Positions 1-10,514 of a stretch of DNA of 64,000 nt are shown here, one piece after another. The notes under the pieces were generated by a model. That model made no database searches. It was not told the origin of the DNA and saw only the letters and a program-made list of their open reading frames with translations. This DNA comes from Astragalus membranaceus (taxonomy: Eukaryota; Streptophyta; Magnoliopsida; Fabales; Fabaceae), in the NCBI GenBank assembly GCA_039519185.1, contig CM076847.1, positions 43,248,916 through 43,312,915 on the forward strand, read 5' to 3'. The position numbers were made by a program, and so were the translations under genes. How positions within the stretch are numbered: position 1 is the stretch's first letter; each line of letters begins with the position of its first letter.

Positions 1-426
1 GAGTTGGGGTATTCAAAAAAAAAAAAAATTGCAAAACCAATTCAAAATGCAAAAATTGGTGCATTTTAAATGTCAAAATGAATGGTTAGCATATAAAATC
101 AAAAAGAAAAGAAAAAATGCTTGAATACCCAACGTATAAAGACCCTCCTTTGAGACCCGGTCTTAGTGAATGGAGGACCCAAACTTAAGAATGCTGGGGA
201 ACAGGTTCTATGATGACATGGATATCCTCTCTAATGTATTGATACTTTAAATTTGTCTCCCAAATCCACAAAAAGCCCAAAAATAGTAGCTCTCAAACCA
301 AAGTGTTAGAATTGCCCCACAGTTCACTTAAGGTTTCGATATGAAAATAATTTTCCTTCAGAATGGGCCTAAAGATTTACACTGTTTTTGCTTGAGGACA
401 AGCAAAGGTTCAAGCATAGGGGAGTT
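1..426 (+). mobile_element. 3' internal tail of an Athila-like Ty3/gypsy element, ending in a polypurine tract
   Basis: Non-coding sequence directly upstream of the LTR that begins at 427. It ends with a purine-rich stretch (AGGGGAG, 418-424) next to the LTR's TGATA terminus, which is the expected polypurine tract where plus-strand DNA synthesis is primed. The preceding text (a 'TTGAGGACAAGCAAAGGTTCAAG' type sequence split across 392-414) resembles the 3' end of many plant gypsy elements with TGATAAG-type LTRs. No polyprotein remains inside the window, so the lineage is a guess from the terminus. Seen: the tract and the terminus. Inferred: Athila-like. Confidence 0.6.
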
Positions 427-660
427 TGATAAGTCTATTTTTAGAGTCTTTTTAATAGTTATTTTATTAAGTCTTTTTAGTATTTTAATTATATTTTTGT
501 TCTATTTTACTGCAAATGTTTACTTTTTATCTTCAGGTTTTATTTTGAAGCAATTTGGGCTGCTTAAAGTCTCAGCAGGTTAGAATTCGACTACATCTGT
601 TAGAATTCAACAGCATCTGTCTCAGCAGGCCAGAATTTGACAGCATCTGTCTCAACAGGT

Positions 661-850
661 CAGAATTCGACTGGATCTCTCAGAATTCGACTGGATCTCC
701 CAGAATTCGACTGCATCTTCCAGATTTCGACTGCTTCTGTCTCAGCAGGCCAGAATTCGACTGCATCTTCCAGATTTCGACTGCTTCTGTCTCAGCGGGC
801 CAGAATTCGACTGCATCTTCCAGATTTTGACTGCTTCTGTCTCAGCAGAT
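661..850 (+). repeat. 20/50-bp tandem repeat in the LTR
   Basis: The motif CAGAATTCGACTG recurs at 661, 681, 701, 751 and 801. From 701 on it forms 50-bp units (701-750, 751-800, 801-850), each holding CAGAATTCGA, CTGCATCTTC, CAGATTTCGA, CTGCTTCTGT and CTCAGCAGGC or a near variant. Open frames that cross this block are a by-product of the repeat. Confidence 0.85.
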
Positions 851-1089
851 TTCGACTGCTTCTGCTATCCCGATTTCGACTGTGCAGTCAAAATTGGCTA
901 TGCCCACTTCTTGATGGATATTTGTGCCCACTTGTTAATGGATATTTTTGCCCACTTTTTGATGACCATGTGCTTTGACCACTTGCTCATGTGCATTGTC
1001 CACTTGAGGATGGCTCTTTGATGACTACCTTGGCCAACTTGATTTGCCACTTTTTCCTCTTTTGGACCATTTTGCCCCTCATATTTTCC

Positions 1090-1098
1090 TATAAATAG
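1090..1098 (+). promoter_or_regulatory. TATA box of the LTR
   Basis: TATAAATAG within CCTATAAATAGAGG. It is followed about 30 bp on by a normal-composition stretch that could hold the transcription start. It fits the U3/R boundary of the LTR at 427-1853. Confidence 0.55.
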
Positions 1099-1248
1099 AG
1101 GCTTGATCCTCACTTGTACCTAAGCTTGAATTTTGTTAGAAAATCAATGACAAAGGCTCTCTAATTATTCATGACTTCAATTTACTCTTCATGCTTTTTA
1201 TGATTCTTGTTTATTTACTTTCTTGCCCTTTAAATTCTTGCTATTTAT

Positions 1249-1500
1249 TTTCCAAGTCATTTACTTTCATTGCTATTTAAATTCTCGCTCTTTACTTTCT
1301 CGCTCTTTACTTTTCGCTCTTTACTTTTTCGCTCTTTTATTTTCCCTGCTATTTACTTTTTCGCCCTTTTACTTTCCAAGTCATTTACTTTCATTGCTAT
1401 TTAAATTCTCGCTCTTTACTTTCTCGCTCTTTACTTTTCCGCTCTTTTATTTTCCCTGCTATTTACTTTTTCGCCCTTTAAATTTCCAAGTCAAGTAAAC
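1249..1500 (+). repeat. Pyrimidine-rich repeat block with a ~125-bp duplication
   Basis: CTCGCTCTTTACTTT motifs repeat, and a longer unit starting TTTCCAAGTCATTTACTTTC occurs at about 1249 and again about 125 bp later. It lies in the 3' half of the LTR and is followed by three copies of CAAGTCAAGTAAA (about 1490-1540). Confidence 0.7.
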
Positions 1501-1853
1501 CACTGGCAAGTCAAGTAAATTACTGGCAAGTCAAGTAAATTACTGGCAATTTTCTTTTCAAGCAATTTACTTTCTTGTCATTTACAATTCCGCTATTTAT
1601 AATTTTGCACTTTACCGCTTTCTTTTATTTCTCGCTATTTAACTTTATGTTTTCTTCTTTTATTTCCTTTTCTCCTCTTTTGTCTACAATGATCATGAGT
1701 GAGTAGACTTTACTAAAACATTCCTTCTTTCTAAAAACACTTTCTTTTCAGTTAATCAACTTTGAAAAATTAAATTGGTATTCACTTAGGCTCTCCCTGT
1801 GGACCGATACTCTTTTATTACGCGATACGACCCGTGCACTTGCGGGGCTATCA

Positions 1854-4294
1854 ACCGATGACTGAAGTTGGGATTTAAATAGGATAAGTTTGTTTAAGTA
1901 TGTACAATGGACTATGATAGATTTCAAAAGTGTGAATCGTCCTTCGAGATATAATTGAACGTGGACAAATATTTTGGAAAATACAAATTGATGAATGGAA
2001 AATATTTTAAAGTGTATATGTTATTAATAATTTCAGTGTTTTTATTAAAGCATTGAAAATATATTTGATTTCAACAACTACTTGTTTATTTGAAGCACAT
2101 GGAAGTTTTTACTATGAAAAATCAGTTTCTAGCCCGTGAAATATTTGGTGGATATAAAAGTGAGTTTAAGGAGTGAAAAGTTTTCAAAACCAAAAATATC
2201 ATTAGTTTTTGTTGAGTACATAGATAAAAATAGACATATAGTAATTGTCTGTTACGTTATGACTAATGATTCTCAGAATAATCAATTGCGAATCAAGACA
2301 CGGCTAGCAATATTGAACGTGGGCACGTAGATGGAAAGATCGAGTTGTAAGGGCCATGGGTAAGACCAAATAACATGTACGCTAGGAAGGAAAACGCCTA
2401 AGGTAAGGGCTTCTTTTTAGTCGCTATCTAATGCTTGAGATTGTGGTTGATGTTTGTTTGTTGTTTGCTTATGAGCTTTGTTGATTGGGTGTTGATTTGG
2501 TCCTTGCAAGGACATTGTTGTTGTGGCCTTTGTCTTATGTATGTGCTTGTTCTATATTGTGAATTTCTACATATAATGTTTATGATTTGTGATTGAGATG
2601 TCTGGTGGAAATTGGAAGTGACTTTGGAAGGAGGGTGAGATAAGACATATGTAGGTATGACTGCTAGGATGGCTAAGTAGATTGTTTTTGGAGAAAGAAA
2701 TTTAAAGTTGTCTTCTTTATAAAATTGGGTGTGACACGTGGATTAGATTTTTTTAAAAAAAATAGCGGGGGGTTAGAGTGTAGTCTAATGAATGGAAAAT
2801 AAAATGGAAAAATATTTGTGAAATGGTAACGTTTTGAGAGATTGGAATCATGACAACTTAATACTTTAAAACTTATGACCTTTAGATCTAATAGAAATTT
2901 ATTTTGAGAAGTGAGAAAGTGGAAAATTGGGGAGGTTAGAGTGAGATTTTGAGGGAATCTCCAAGAAGAAATTTATTGGTGGTGAATTGAGGAAGCTATT
3001 TGGGTGGTTAGTTTGGGGAGAGAAATGCTTACGGAGTTTGTACGAGGTTGAATCGAAAATGAGAAGTCAGTATGGACTATTTATTTTCTTATAAGTATTA
3101 CCTAGATTGTGAATCTTGTGAAGGCATGTATTGGTTGATGTATGTGGTGTTAATGTGTTTGTTTTGGTGTTGGTGTTAAGTCATTAATATTCATCCATGT
3201 GATGATTGGTTGAATAATTCTTGGTGTGGTGAAATATGAATGGGTGTTGATGTATATTCATGCATACATGGAGTTCATGGTACAGTATCATAGAGAGAAG
3301 TACCTGACTTACTGGGTTGGTATAGTACAGTATCGACGAGAGAAGTACCATACCGGATGTGGCACAGTATCATAGAGAGAAGTGACCACATGGTGCAGTA
3401 TCGTAGATAGAAGCACACCCGAATTTTCATCAAGGGGTGTAGTGCAGTATCATAGGGAGAAGTACTACACAAGTGCAGTATCATAGGGAGAAGCACACCC
3501 ATATTTGGATCGTAGATCCGTTGTGCAGTATCGTAGAGAGAAGCACAATTCTTTTCGGAGTAGTAAATCTCGGGATCATATGCATTGCATTAGGATATAT
3601 GGAGTGGTGTGACGTGTTGTTGATGTTCATTTGTTAGAATTTTGTTGGAAACTTGTTAGGATTCTGCATATGTGAATGGTTACGTATATGTGAGTCAGTT
3701 TATATCTATATATGTGTAATTTCTATAAGATGACCCTTGCCCGTGGTTCTCCAATGTAATGGATGTCAACCTAGTCATTGGAGGACCATAGTTTAGGTTT
3801 TCAGAGACAAGGTTGCAGAGGTCGGTGTCTTCCATAGTGGAGTTCTGGTGGACTCATCGAGATTCCAAATCGGAAGTTGAGTATAGAATGCTTGATCAGT
3901 GTAGGTGTCTTCTTTTGTTCTATGGTCCTTGAGCAGTTCTTTGTATGGGCATTTTCGTGTATGTATCAATAGAGATAGTAGTCAGTCTTAGATTGAGCGT
4001 GTCTTTATCTCAAAATGTTGTCCTTGCATTGTACACCTTTTTTGAAAACAGGTACCATTTTGGTGCAGGGAAGTAAATCTATACATGTCATATTTTAGTT
4101 CTAATTCTTGTATCATATTAAGAGAAGCATCATGTTTCAAAAAATGCTGCAATACTCTGATTGTTTTGAAAAGAGTTTAAAAAAAATAATATATATACTC
4201 ATGTTTTGAAAAAGCATGAAGACTACATTTCCAAAATCATTTCATATTAGGAGTTGAGTTCACTTAGTAACACTTCAAAATTTGGGGTGTTACA
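1854..4294 (+). mobile_element. 5'-truncated gypsy LTR ending in GGGGTGTTACA
   Basis: Non-coding DNA that ends at 4284-4294 with GGGGTGTTACA, the usual 3' terminus of TGTAACACC-type gypsy LTRs. Seven bases later the reading frame of a Tat polyprotein begins, so this LTR inserted into that element. No matching TGTAA start is visible on the left, where the LTR at 427-1853 abuts it, so its 5' end is probably lost. The segment around 3770-3880, with its 'GAGGTCGGTGTC' stretch, resembles the 3' part of the chromovirus LTRs at 42000 and 49050. The remainder shows no coding sequence. Confidence 0.5.
3275..3545 (+). repeat. Degenerate minisatellite, CAGTATCATAGAGAGAAG core
   Basis: The core GCAGTATCATAGAGAGAAG, with small changes, recurs seven times with spacers of about 10-30 bp (near 3282, 3329, 3365, 3393, 3442, 3474, 3522). 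Each copy is flanked by short complementary bits, for example GTACC with GGTAC and GTGC with GCAC, so each unit could fold into a small hairpin. Confidence 0.75.
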
Positions 4295-5480
4295 AACTGG
4301 GGGTTGTTCCCAGGTCCAAAGCGATTCTCAGTTGGTGGTCTGTCAAGTGCAGGGCGAATTCCAGCCATTAAACCTACAACTTATCAAGTATCGCGGTAAG
4401 GTAAAAACCCTCCTACCTAAGTTCAATTCTTTTGATCTAACATATGTACCCAAAGACCAAAATGCTCGGGCTGACATACTGTCGGAGTTGGCATGCACCA
4501 AGAAACTAGTACAAAATCAAGTTGTCATCCAAGAAACATTAGCACAACCAAGCATCGAAGTTACTGAAGTCCTGAGCTTGTTAGAAACAAAGCCCGACTC
4601 TTGGATAAGGGAACTATCTGACTATTTGGAGCACGACCAACTCCCTGTAGACCCCACCAGCTACACCTGAATTAGAAAGTCTTCGGCCCAATACCTAACG
4701 ATCGACGGTCGGTTGTACAAGAGGCATTCACCACTCCGCTTTTGAGATGGTTAACCAAAAAGTAAGTCGAGTATGTCCTTGGCAAAATCTATGAAAAGTC
4801 CTACGAAAGCCAAGTTGGGGGGCGATTGTTGGAGGCCAAGGTTCTGCGTGCTAGTTACTACTGGCCCACGGCAAGCAAGGATAGAGCCACCTATGTGCAA
4901 CAACGAAGAGCTCCACTTTTAGTGCTCCAGTCCATACTCTCTCCATGGCCATTTCACATGTGCGTGCGAAAATTTTGGGACTGTTCCCCCGAGTCCCTTG
5001 CAAAGGCAAATTCCTAATTTTTCAAGCAAACCTTCAGATCTGAATAACATCCACAAACTAATGGGTTAGTTGAAGCAGCCAACATGGTCGTCCTTAATGG
5101 GCTAAAGAAGAAGTTGGATGATACCTAAGGAAGTTGAACTCAAGATCTTCCCTTGATCCTATAGTCATAAGGCCGAATTTGTTAGCAAACCCAACCTACC
5201 CGACGAGTACCGTGCCTTAGCCAAGATAAAAGAAGAAGCATATAAAAGGCGACTGACCAGGATGTACAACAAAAAATTGGTACCTCATAGATTCATGACA
5301 TCAGACCTAGTACTCAGAAGAACAACAAGGGTAGGCATAGTCGATTATCTATCACCCAACTGGGAAGGGTCGTTCTGTATTCGAGACATGATCGGAGAAG
5401 GAGCCTTCAAACTTAAACATCTAGACGAGAAGGGCATCACTAGGTTCTAGAATGCAGCAAACTTGCGACATTATTACAGC
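4295..5480 (+). pseudogene. Tat-lineage Ty3/gypsy pol 3' fragment: RNase H and integrase C-terminus
   Basis: Remnant of a retrotransposon polyprotein. The first open piece (4295-4670) reads as the extra RNase H of Tat-lineage elements, with SDSQLVVCQVQGEF and then FDLTYVPKDQNARADILSELA. The C-terminal piece (about 5200-5480) reads as the integrase tail, with SPNWEGSF, IGEGAFKLKHLD and NAANLRHYY just before a stop. Between them most of the integrase core is missing or scrambled, with several stops and frame changes (for example around 4740, 5065 and 5115). The left side is cut by the LTR ending at 4294. The family match is by motif recognition only. Confidence 0.75.
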
Positions 5481-6437
5481 TAAAGCAATATATACTATCC
5501 TAGTCTACATATTCTAGAAAGCCTGTAGAGACCAATGAAATTTCAACCAAAACTTACTCATGCGATAAGGCTTAATTGCACAACTATCAAAACTCATAGA
5601 GCTCAATCTGGGCCATTTTTCCCTTTTACTGATGGGTAGTAAGTTGGGTTTCCCCTGATGTTGGAAAAGCCACAAGCATGACCACCCCGAGCACCTACTC
5701 ATGTATTTTCCTCAACTAACCAACAGAAACAATGGGCTCCAAAACAAAGGCTAAATAAGACCTACGGGAAAGATAAGACCTTAAAACCCGAGCACTGACT
5801 CATTTTCCCTCCCTGTCCTCGTGTGGTAAGTTGGGATTTCGTAATGGTATTCAGAAGGTGGTTTAAAGCCAAGAACCTGACCAAAACCCGAGCATTGACT
5901 TAGTTTCCCTCTCTGTCCTCGTTCGGTAGGTTGGGATTCTCCTATTCGAGCTCAAAAGGTCGTTTAAAGCCAAGAGCTTTACCATAATCCAAGCTCTGAC
6001 TCGGTTTCCCTCTCTGTCCTCGTGCGGTAAGTTGGGCTTCTCCTGATCAAATTCAGGAGGTGGTTTAAAGCCCACAGCTTGACCAAAACCTGAGCACTGA
6101 CTTGGTTTCCAACTTCGTCCTTGTGCGGCATGTCTGGCTTCACCTACTCAAATTCACAAAGTGGTTTAAAACCAAGATCTTGGACAAAACCCAAGCACAA
6201 ACTCAGTTTCCCTCTCCATTCTCATGCGGTAAGTTGGGCTTCTCCTGATCGAATTCAGGAGTTTCTCTAAACCCAAGAGCTTGACCAAAACCCGAGCAAC
6301 GACTAGGTTTCCCTATCCATGTTCGTTCAACACATTGGGCTTCTCATGATTGAATTCAAGAGGTTGTCTAAAGCCAAGAGCATGACCAAAACCCTAAGCC
6401 GTTACTAGGATTCTCTCTCGTAGGACTCATTTTCAAA
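5481..6437 (+). repeat. 3' untranslated region of the Tat element with ~120-bp tandem repeats
   Basis: About five imperfect copies of a 115-125-bp unit run between about 5760 and 6410. Each contains 'CCAAGAGCTTGACCAAAACC', then 'TTTCCCTCTCTGTCCTCGTGCGG' in two halves, then TAAGTTGGGCTTCTCCTGAT. Tandem repeats between pol and the 3' LTR are common in Tat/Ogre elements. Open frames here are produced by the repeat. Confidence 0.75.
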
Positions 6438-7337
6438 AACAAAGGGGGAGGGGGCGAACTCGTGGTATAGTAACAATAAACAAATTTAAACCTTATTCCG
6501 AAAGATACATATACAAAGGACATCCTAGAAATTAAAGAAATGTAATAAGTTACAAACGTTCAGCGTGAAATACAGCAATACAACCCAGGATGCCTCGCAT
6601 AGTGATCAACTCTGAAAGAAACCACTGAGGACTGTCATCACAACTAGAGAAGAACTCATGGTTTCACCATCATCTAGAGAATGCCCACTTCTCAGAATTG
6701 CTTCCTAGAAGAAAAGTGATATTCCCTCCCATTAAGTTATGAGGATGTAGGACCATGGAAACGCCAAAAGATTGGAAACACTAGCATGGTACGTTGAGGA
6801 TCAACCAAGATGTCCGACCGGTGTCCCGTCGTCGCTGCCAAATCTTTCTAGCACCCCCCGTCAAGGAAGAGAATCAAAACCAGGACAGTCAGAGATTCAT
6901 CCACCGACGAAACACCTGAGTGCGCATAAGGACGCTACTGACGTCTGAGAGAGGAGCGATGCGCTTTGAACAAATCCCCAGATTCAAGGTGCCTGTAGAG
7001 GTAGAGGAAAACCTTTAGGTACTCGCCCCACCCTCAACAAGGGTCTCTAAACTTGGGTTATCCACCCTAGAAAAGGCGCACCACCCCTCCATGACAAGTG
7101 CTTCATCTCTGTTAAAAAGAAAAGACGTTCAGAATACCTAAAGGAAAGAAGACGACCGAAAGAAAAAGAAAGCATCAACAAAGTTTAAAACCACAGAGCA
7201 TGAGGAAGGGAAGTTGTAGCACAAAACCGGGAGGTTAGCCCTATTTATACACAATAAGTAGGAGAGAAAAGCGGATTTAAAGTAGATAGGTAGAAACAAA
7301 TTGAAGGCATCATTAAACATTAGAGGAAACAGAAAGC
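6438..7337 (+). mobile_element. Polypurine tract and probable 3' LTR of the Tat element, cut by a CACTA end
   Basis: AAAGGGGGAGGGGGCGAAC (6441-6459) is a strong polypurine tract placed correctly after the repeats, so a 3' LTR should begin a few bases later. The following ~880 bp have no coding sequence. A weak TATA-like TATTTATA at 7242-7249 sits near the right end. The sequence stops being LTR-like at 7338, where a CACTA terminus begins. The exact LTR start is unclear, as is whether the LTR resumes beyond the CACTA. Confidence 0.45.
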
Positions 7338-7520
7338 CACTACAAGAATAAGCCCCGTTTCCTGCGAAACTTTCCGACGAACTCTTATCCGTCGCAATTT
7401 CCGACGGATTTCCGACGAAAAAGTCGTCGCAAATGTTCACCAGAAGATATTTTCGTCGAAAACACGACGGATATTTTCGTCGGAAACGTCAAAAAGTCCA
7501 TCGCAAACTATAAAACCAAA
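7338..7520 (+). mobile_element. Terminus of a CACTA (En/Spm-type) transposon with subterminal repeats
   Basis: Starts CACTACAAGAATAAG, the conserved CACTA terminal inverted repeat, after the triplet AGC. The next 150 bp hold clustered TTCCGACGA / TCGTCGGAA motifs in both orientations (for example 7371, 7400, 7413, 7455, 7470). Arrays of this kind bind the element's accessory protein in the characterised maize Spm. No opposite end (TGTAGTG followed by AGC) was found downstream, so the length is unknown. No transposase is seen nearby. Confidence 0.8.
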
Positions 7521-8340
7521 TCAAACAAAGCGCAGCTTCATCGAACCCTCTCATTCACTCATTCACCGTCCTCTCTTCCTCCACTCTTTCTCTCTCACTC
7601 ACTCTCTTCACCCTCACCCTCCACTCTCCACCGTCCTCCTCCCTCCACTCTTTCTCTCTCACTCACTCTCTTCACCCTCATCCTCCACTCTCCTCCCCTG
7701 AGCTCCTCCCTCCTCTGCCATCCTCCGTCGTCATTCTCTACTCCAGTGGCCACCACGATAGCATCTCCTTCTCCTTCACCTCACGACTCTCCTCTCCAAT
7801 TCGTCTCCACCCCATTTCTCCGCCTCTCCGCCGCAGCTGTCGCCTCCTGCCTCTGAAGCGGATCACCACCACCGCATAACCACTTGCTTCCCTCTCTGGC
7901 TCTCTCAGTCGCGAAAACAGTGAACGTGAGAATCTTTGTTCTTTAGTTCTTCTTCTTCTCAGGTTAGATTTCTTCTTCTCTTCTTTGATGATTGTTTGAT
8001 ACAATGATACTTTGATTGAAAACCCTAATTTTTCAATTTCTCATTTGGGGAAAATTGAAAACCCTAATTATTTAATTTCTGATTTGGGGAAATTTGGATT
8101 CCCTAATTGTTTAATTTCTGATTTTGGGTGTTTAATTTCTGATTTGGGAAATTTGGTAACCCTAATTAGTTATCATGCGGCTGGAAAAATAGTTGGTAAC
8201 GAAAACATATGAAGATTTTAGGTTTGATTTAGATTTATGATGATCTTTCTTGTTTTGAGGATTTTAGGTTTTGTGGGACCTAAAGTAGGTGAAATTCTTT
8301 TAGGGAGTAAAAACATAAAACCCAAATTTTATAGGGCCAC
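7521..8340 (+). other. Gene-like 5' leader and intron sequence, possibly captured by the CACTA element
   Basis: A TC-rich stretch (7555-7740) has a direct repeat of CCACTCTTTCTCTCTCACTC. A GC-richer stretch (7740-7925) follows, then a splice-donor-like CTCAG/GTTAGA near 7963. After that comes T-rich sequence with five copies of a GAAAACCCTAATT / TTTAATTTCTGATTTGG motif (8018-8165). This looks like the 5'-UTR exon and first intron of a plant gene, but no coding exon follows and I cannot name the source. Its position just inside a CACTA terminus suggests capture. This is inference. Confidence 0.35.
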
Positions 8341-8690
8341 AAACATATTTAACCTTAGTAATAATAATAATAATAATAAACCTTTAGATAAATAATTTTA
8401 TCATTTAGAGGGTACTCTTTTTGCTCCTTAGGTCTTTTTCCAATGGCGTTTTGGCTCGTGGAGGTTTTAACTAGACCCCCTTATAATTGTACGGGATTAG
8501 AGAACACATTGTGCTCCCATCAATAAATTTTTGCTTATCTAAAGAAAAATATAAACCTTCAGAAAAATATAAACCTTCAGATAAACCTTCAGATAACCTT
8601 CAGAAAAATACAAACAATTGCCAAATATATTTAGAACTTGGATTGCATATTTTTATCTTCTATATATCTTGTTGGATTGTAAGTATAAAC

Positions 8691-8747
<57 letters not shown>

Positions 8748-8844
8748 TAAATTACACATAATATGACTTCTATAATATATTGCTATGTATATTTTGATTC
8801 CCAAAGAATAAATAAATAATGATCTTTATTTTAACTTTGTTATT
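8341..8844. repeat. AT-rich spacer with TAA and AT microsatellites
   Basis: A short (TAA)n run lies at about 8358-8380 and a long (AT)n run at about 8694-8746, with an AAATATAAACCTTCAG duplication near 8546-8590 between them. I see no gene. Confidence 0.8.
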
Positions 8845-9726
8845 TTTTCAAGAATACTCATTGAAACTTACTCTTGACCTGCAAAATGCCATGAATTCTA
8901 TCCTTCTGGAAGTACCACCGATGAAAGGTATGCTTCCCATAATATTACTCTTGAGTAAGGGCTCCATGGTCTTCCTAAATCCACTTTACCAATCCCGTCA
9001 AGACGCCTTTTTCTAAAAACAAAACCAGTTGGTTCATCTGGCGATTGCCTGCATTGGGCTATGGCAAACCCCGAAGGTCGAGATTCAAACTGTGTGGCAT
9101 TAATCACACAATCCTACAAAAGCATGAAAACAGTCACAATAAAAGCCTCATTATTAAATTTTCCAAATGACAAAAAATATAGTAAAGTTAAACATGTTTT
9201 TAGTCTCTATAAACTTTCACAATTTCAGCTTTAGCCCCTTTAAAATTTTCCATCGACATTTAGTTTCAAAAATAGTTTTTGTTAGAAATTTTAGTCCCTA
9301 TAAAATGTAGAGCTTATTTTTGGTAATTACATGCATATGCAATGTTTGGTATCATTCCAATACCATGTAAATTTATTTTGATTTTAAAACCGCAAATCAA
9401 AAATCTTGTGAAAACTAAAAGTCATTAAAAAATTTAATAGGAACAAAAAATAAAATTGTGAAATTTTATGTGGTCTGAAAACATATTTAACTCAATATTG
9501 TCATAATAAAAATAATTTTTTTACAATGTGTTACCTCATAATAAGATTGGACATAACCACAAATAAAGTCAATTTCACCTTGAATATAGCAATCTTTAAA
9601 GTAGCGCCCAACTGCATCAAACAAAGTATCTTGATATCCCAAAAAACTACACTTAAATATCACAGTTTTATCTCCGTGTATAGCGGCAGCCAGTGCCACT
9701 CCTTTTAATTTATATGCAAATGAGTT
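8845..9726 (-). pseudogene. Pectinesterase (pectin methylesterase) fragment, broken
   Basis: Pectinesterases demethylate cell-wall pectin. Two exons are visible on the minus strand. Exon A (9726-9535, 64 codons) reads through GYQDTLFDAVGRYFKDCYI and DFICG and is bounded by an AG acceptor and a GAG/GTAAC donor. Exon B (from 9113, after a TTTTGTAG acceptor) has INATQFESRPSGF, SPDEPTGFVF and GRPWSPYSRVI, then LPEG. Catalytic-region motifs are still legible: QDT, DFICG where the family usually has DFIFG, and GRPW. After LPEG a TAG replaces the expected tryptophan codon, and a one-base shift follows near 8870 before SFNEYS. Upstream exons and the N-terminus are absent. The family call is firm and the gene is dead. 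Confidence 0.85.
9186..9493. mobile_element. Foldback MITE in the pectinesterase intron
   Basis: About 305 bp whose ends are inverted copies, GTTAAACATGTTTTTAGTC on the left and its degenerate complement ending CATATTTAAC on the right. Inside are mirrored 'TAGTCCCTATAAA' type segments. It belongs to the same broad family as the MITE at 17696-18021 but is older. No clear target duplication is left. Confidence 0.65.
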
Positions 9727-9773
9727 CTACAATCACACAATAGTGAATCAAAAAAAAATTGAAGACATGTGAT

Positions 9774-10399
9774 TAGGGGTGCACAAAATGTCCATGGATA
9801 AAAAACCAATCCATAACCACTAAATATCCGGTTTATATAATTGGTCCCATAACCAAATTAGTGTAACTGGTTATTATTTTGTAAAATTGGTTATTTAACC
9901 GGTTATATCCATAACCAGATTTTATAACCGGTGTTTGGATTATTAACCGGATTTTGAATTTTTAACCGGTTTTTATATTTTTAATATCTATAATATAATA
10001 GTTATATAATATATATAAATATAAATATAAATACATATTTATATATGGAGGTGGTTCTAGTGGTGGCCGGTGGCGGAGTTCTGGTGGCGGTTAACGCCGG
10101 TCAACGCCGGTCAACGCCGGTCAACGGCGGTCAACGGCGGTCAACGGCGGTCAACGGTGGTCAACGGTGGTCAACGGTGGTCAATGGAGGTCAACGGCGG
10201 TCAACGGTGGTCAATGGCTTGGTTAAGTTTGATTGGATATGGATATTTTATCTAGTTATAAAATATGGACATCCATATCCAATCCCAAAAAATAATATGG
10301 ATATGGACATAACCAAATCCAAATATATGGTCATTTTTAAAATGGTTTTGGACATAGATTTGGATAAATTTAGATAACCGGATGTTTTGTGCACCCCTA
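9774..10399. mobile_element. Non-autonomous hAT-like MITE with TAGGGGTGCAC termini
   Basis: A 626-bp element with terminal inverted repeats TAGGGGTGCACAAAATGTCC (left) and GGATGTTTTGTGCACCCCTA (right). The inside is rich in 'AACCGGTT' and 'CCATAACC' motifs, which also pair across the element. It has no coding capacity; the open frames come from the minisatellite it carries. The TAGGGGTG type end suggests hAT, but I could not see an 8-bp duplication, so the superfamily is uncertain. Confidence 0.7.
10093..10218 (+). repeat. GGTCAACGCC minisatellite inside the MITE
   Basis: About 12-13 copies of a 10-bp unit. GGTCAACGCC grades rightward into GGTCAACGGC, GGTCAACGGT and GGTCAATGGA types. It is the GC-rich centre of an otherwise AT-rich MITE. 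Confidence 0.9.
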
Positions 10400-10514
10400 A
10401 CTATGAGGAACATCTTTCTACCCATTTTTTACAAGTTAAAAACCCCATTTAGCTTTTAGCACACTGATCGACCTTATATTTCTAACCAATGCACCTGCTA
10501 ACACTTGGTGTACC

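Larger units (their letters stand above)
427..1853 (+). mobile_element. LTR of an Athila-like Ty3/gypsy element (3' LTR)
   Basis: A 1427-bp LTR bounded by the inverted termini TGATA (427-431) and TATCA (1849-1853). A purine tract sits on its left, and no primer binding site follows on its right, so it reads as a 3' LTR in plus orientation. A good TATA box (TATAAATAG, 1090-1098) lies about 660 bp in, and the last part carries 'CCGTGCACTTGCGGGGC', common at the ends of such LTRs. The 5' half is built of short tandem repeats and the 3' half of pyrimidine-rich repeats. The rest of the element lies outside the window. Confidence 0.7.

Noticed and set aside
3275..3545. CRISPR-like array (regular repeats with spacers)
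   Set aside because: The spacers are short, uneven and partly related to the repeats, and the setting is a plant LTR.
8012..8170. Telomere-like ACCCTAA words
   Set aside because: CCCTAA occurs singly within GAAAACCCTAATT repeats of an intron-like sequence, with no tandem CCCTAAA run.
10045..10377. 110-codon frame in the MITE
   Set aside because: It is the translation of the GGTCAACGCC minisatellite plus MITE ends.
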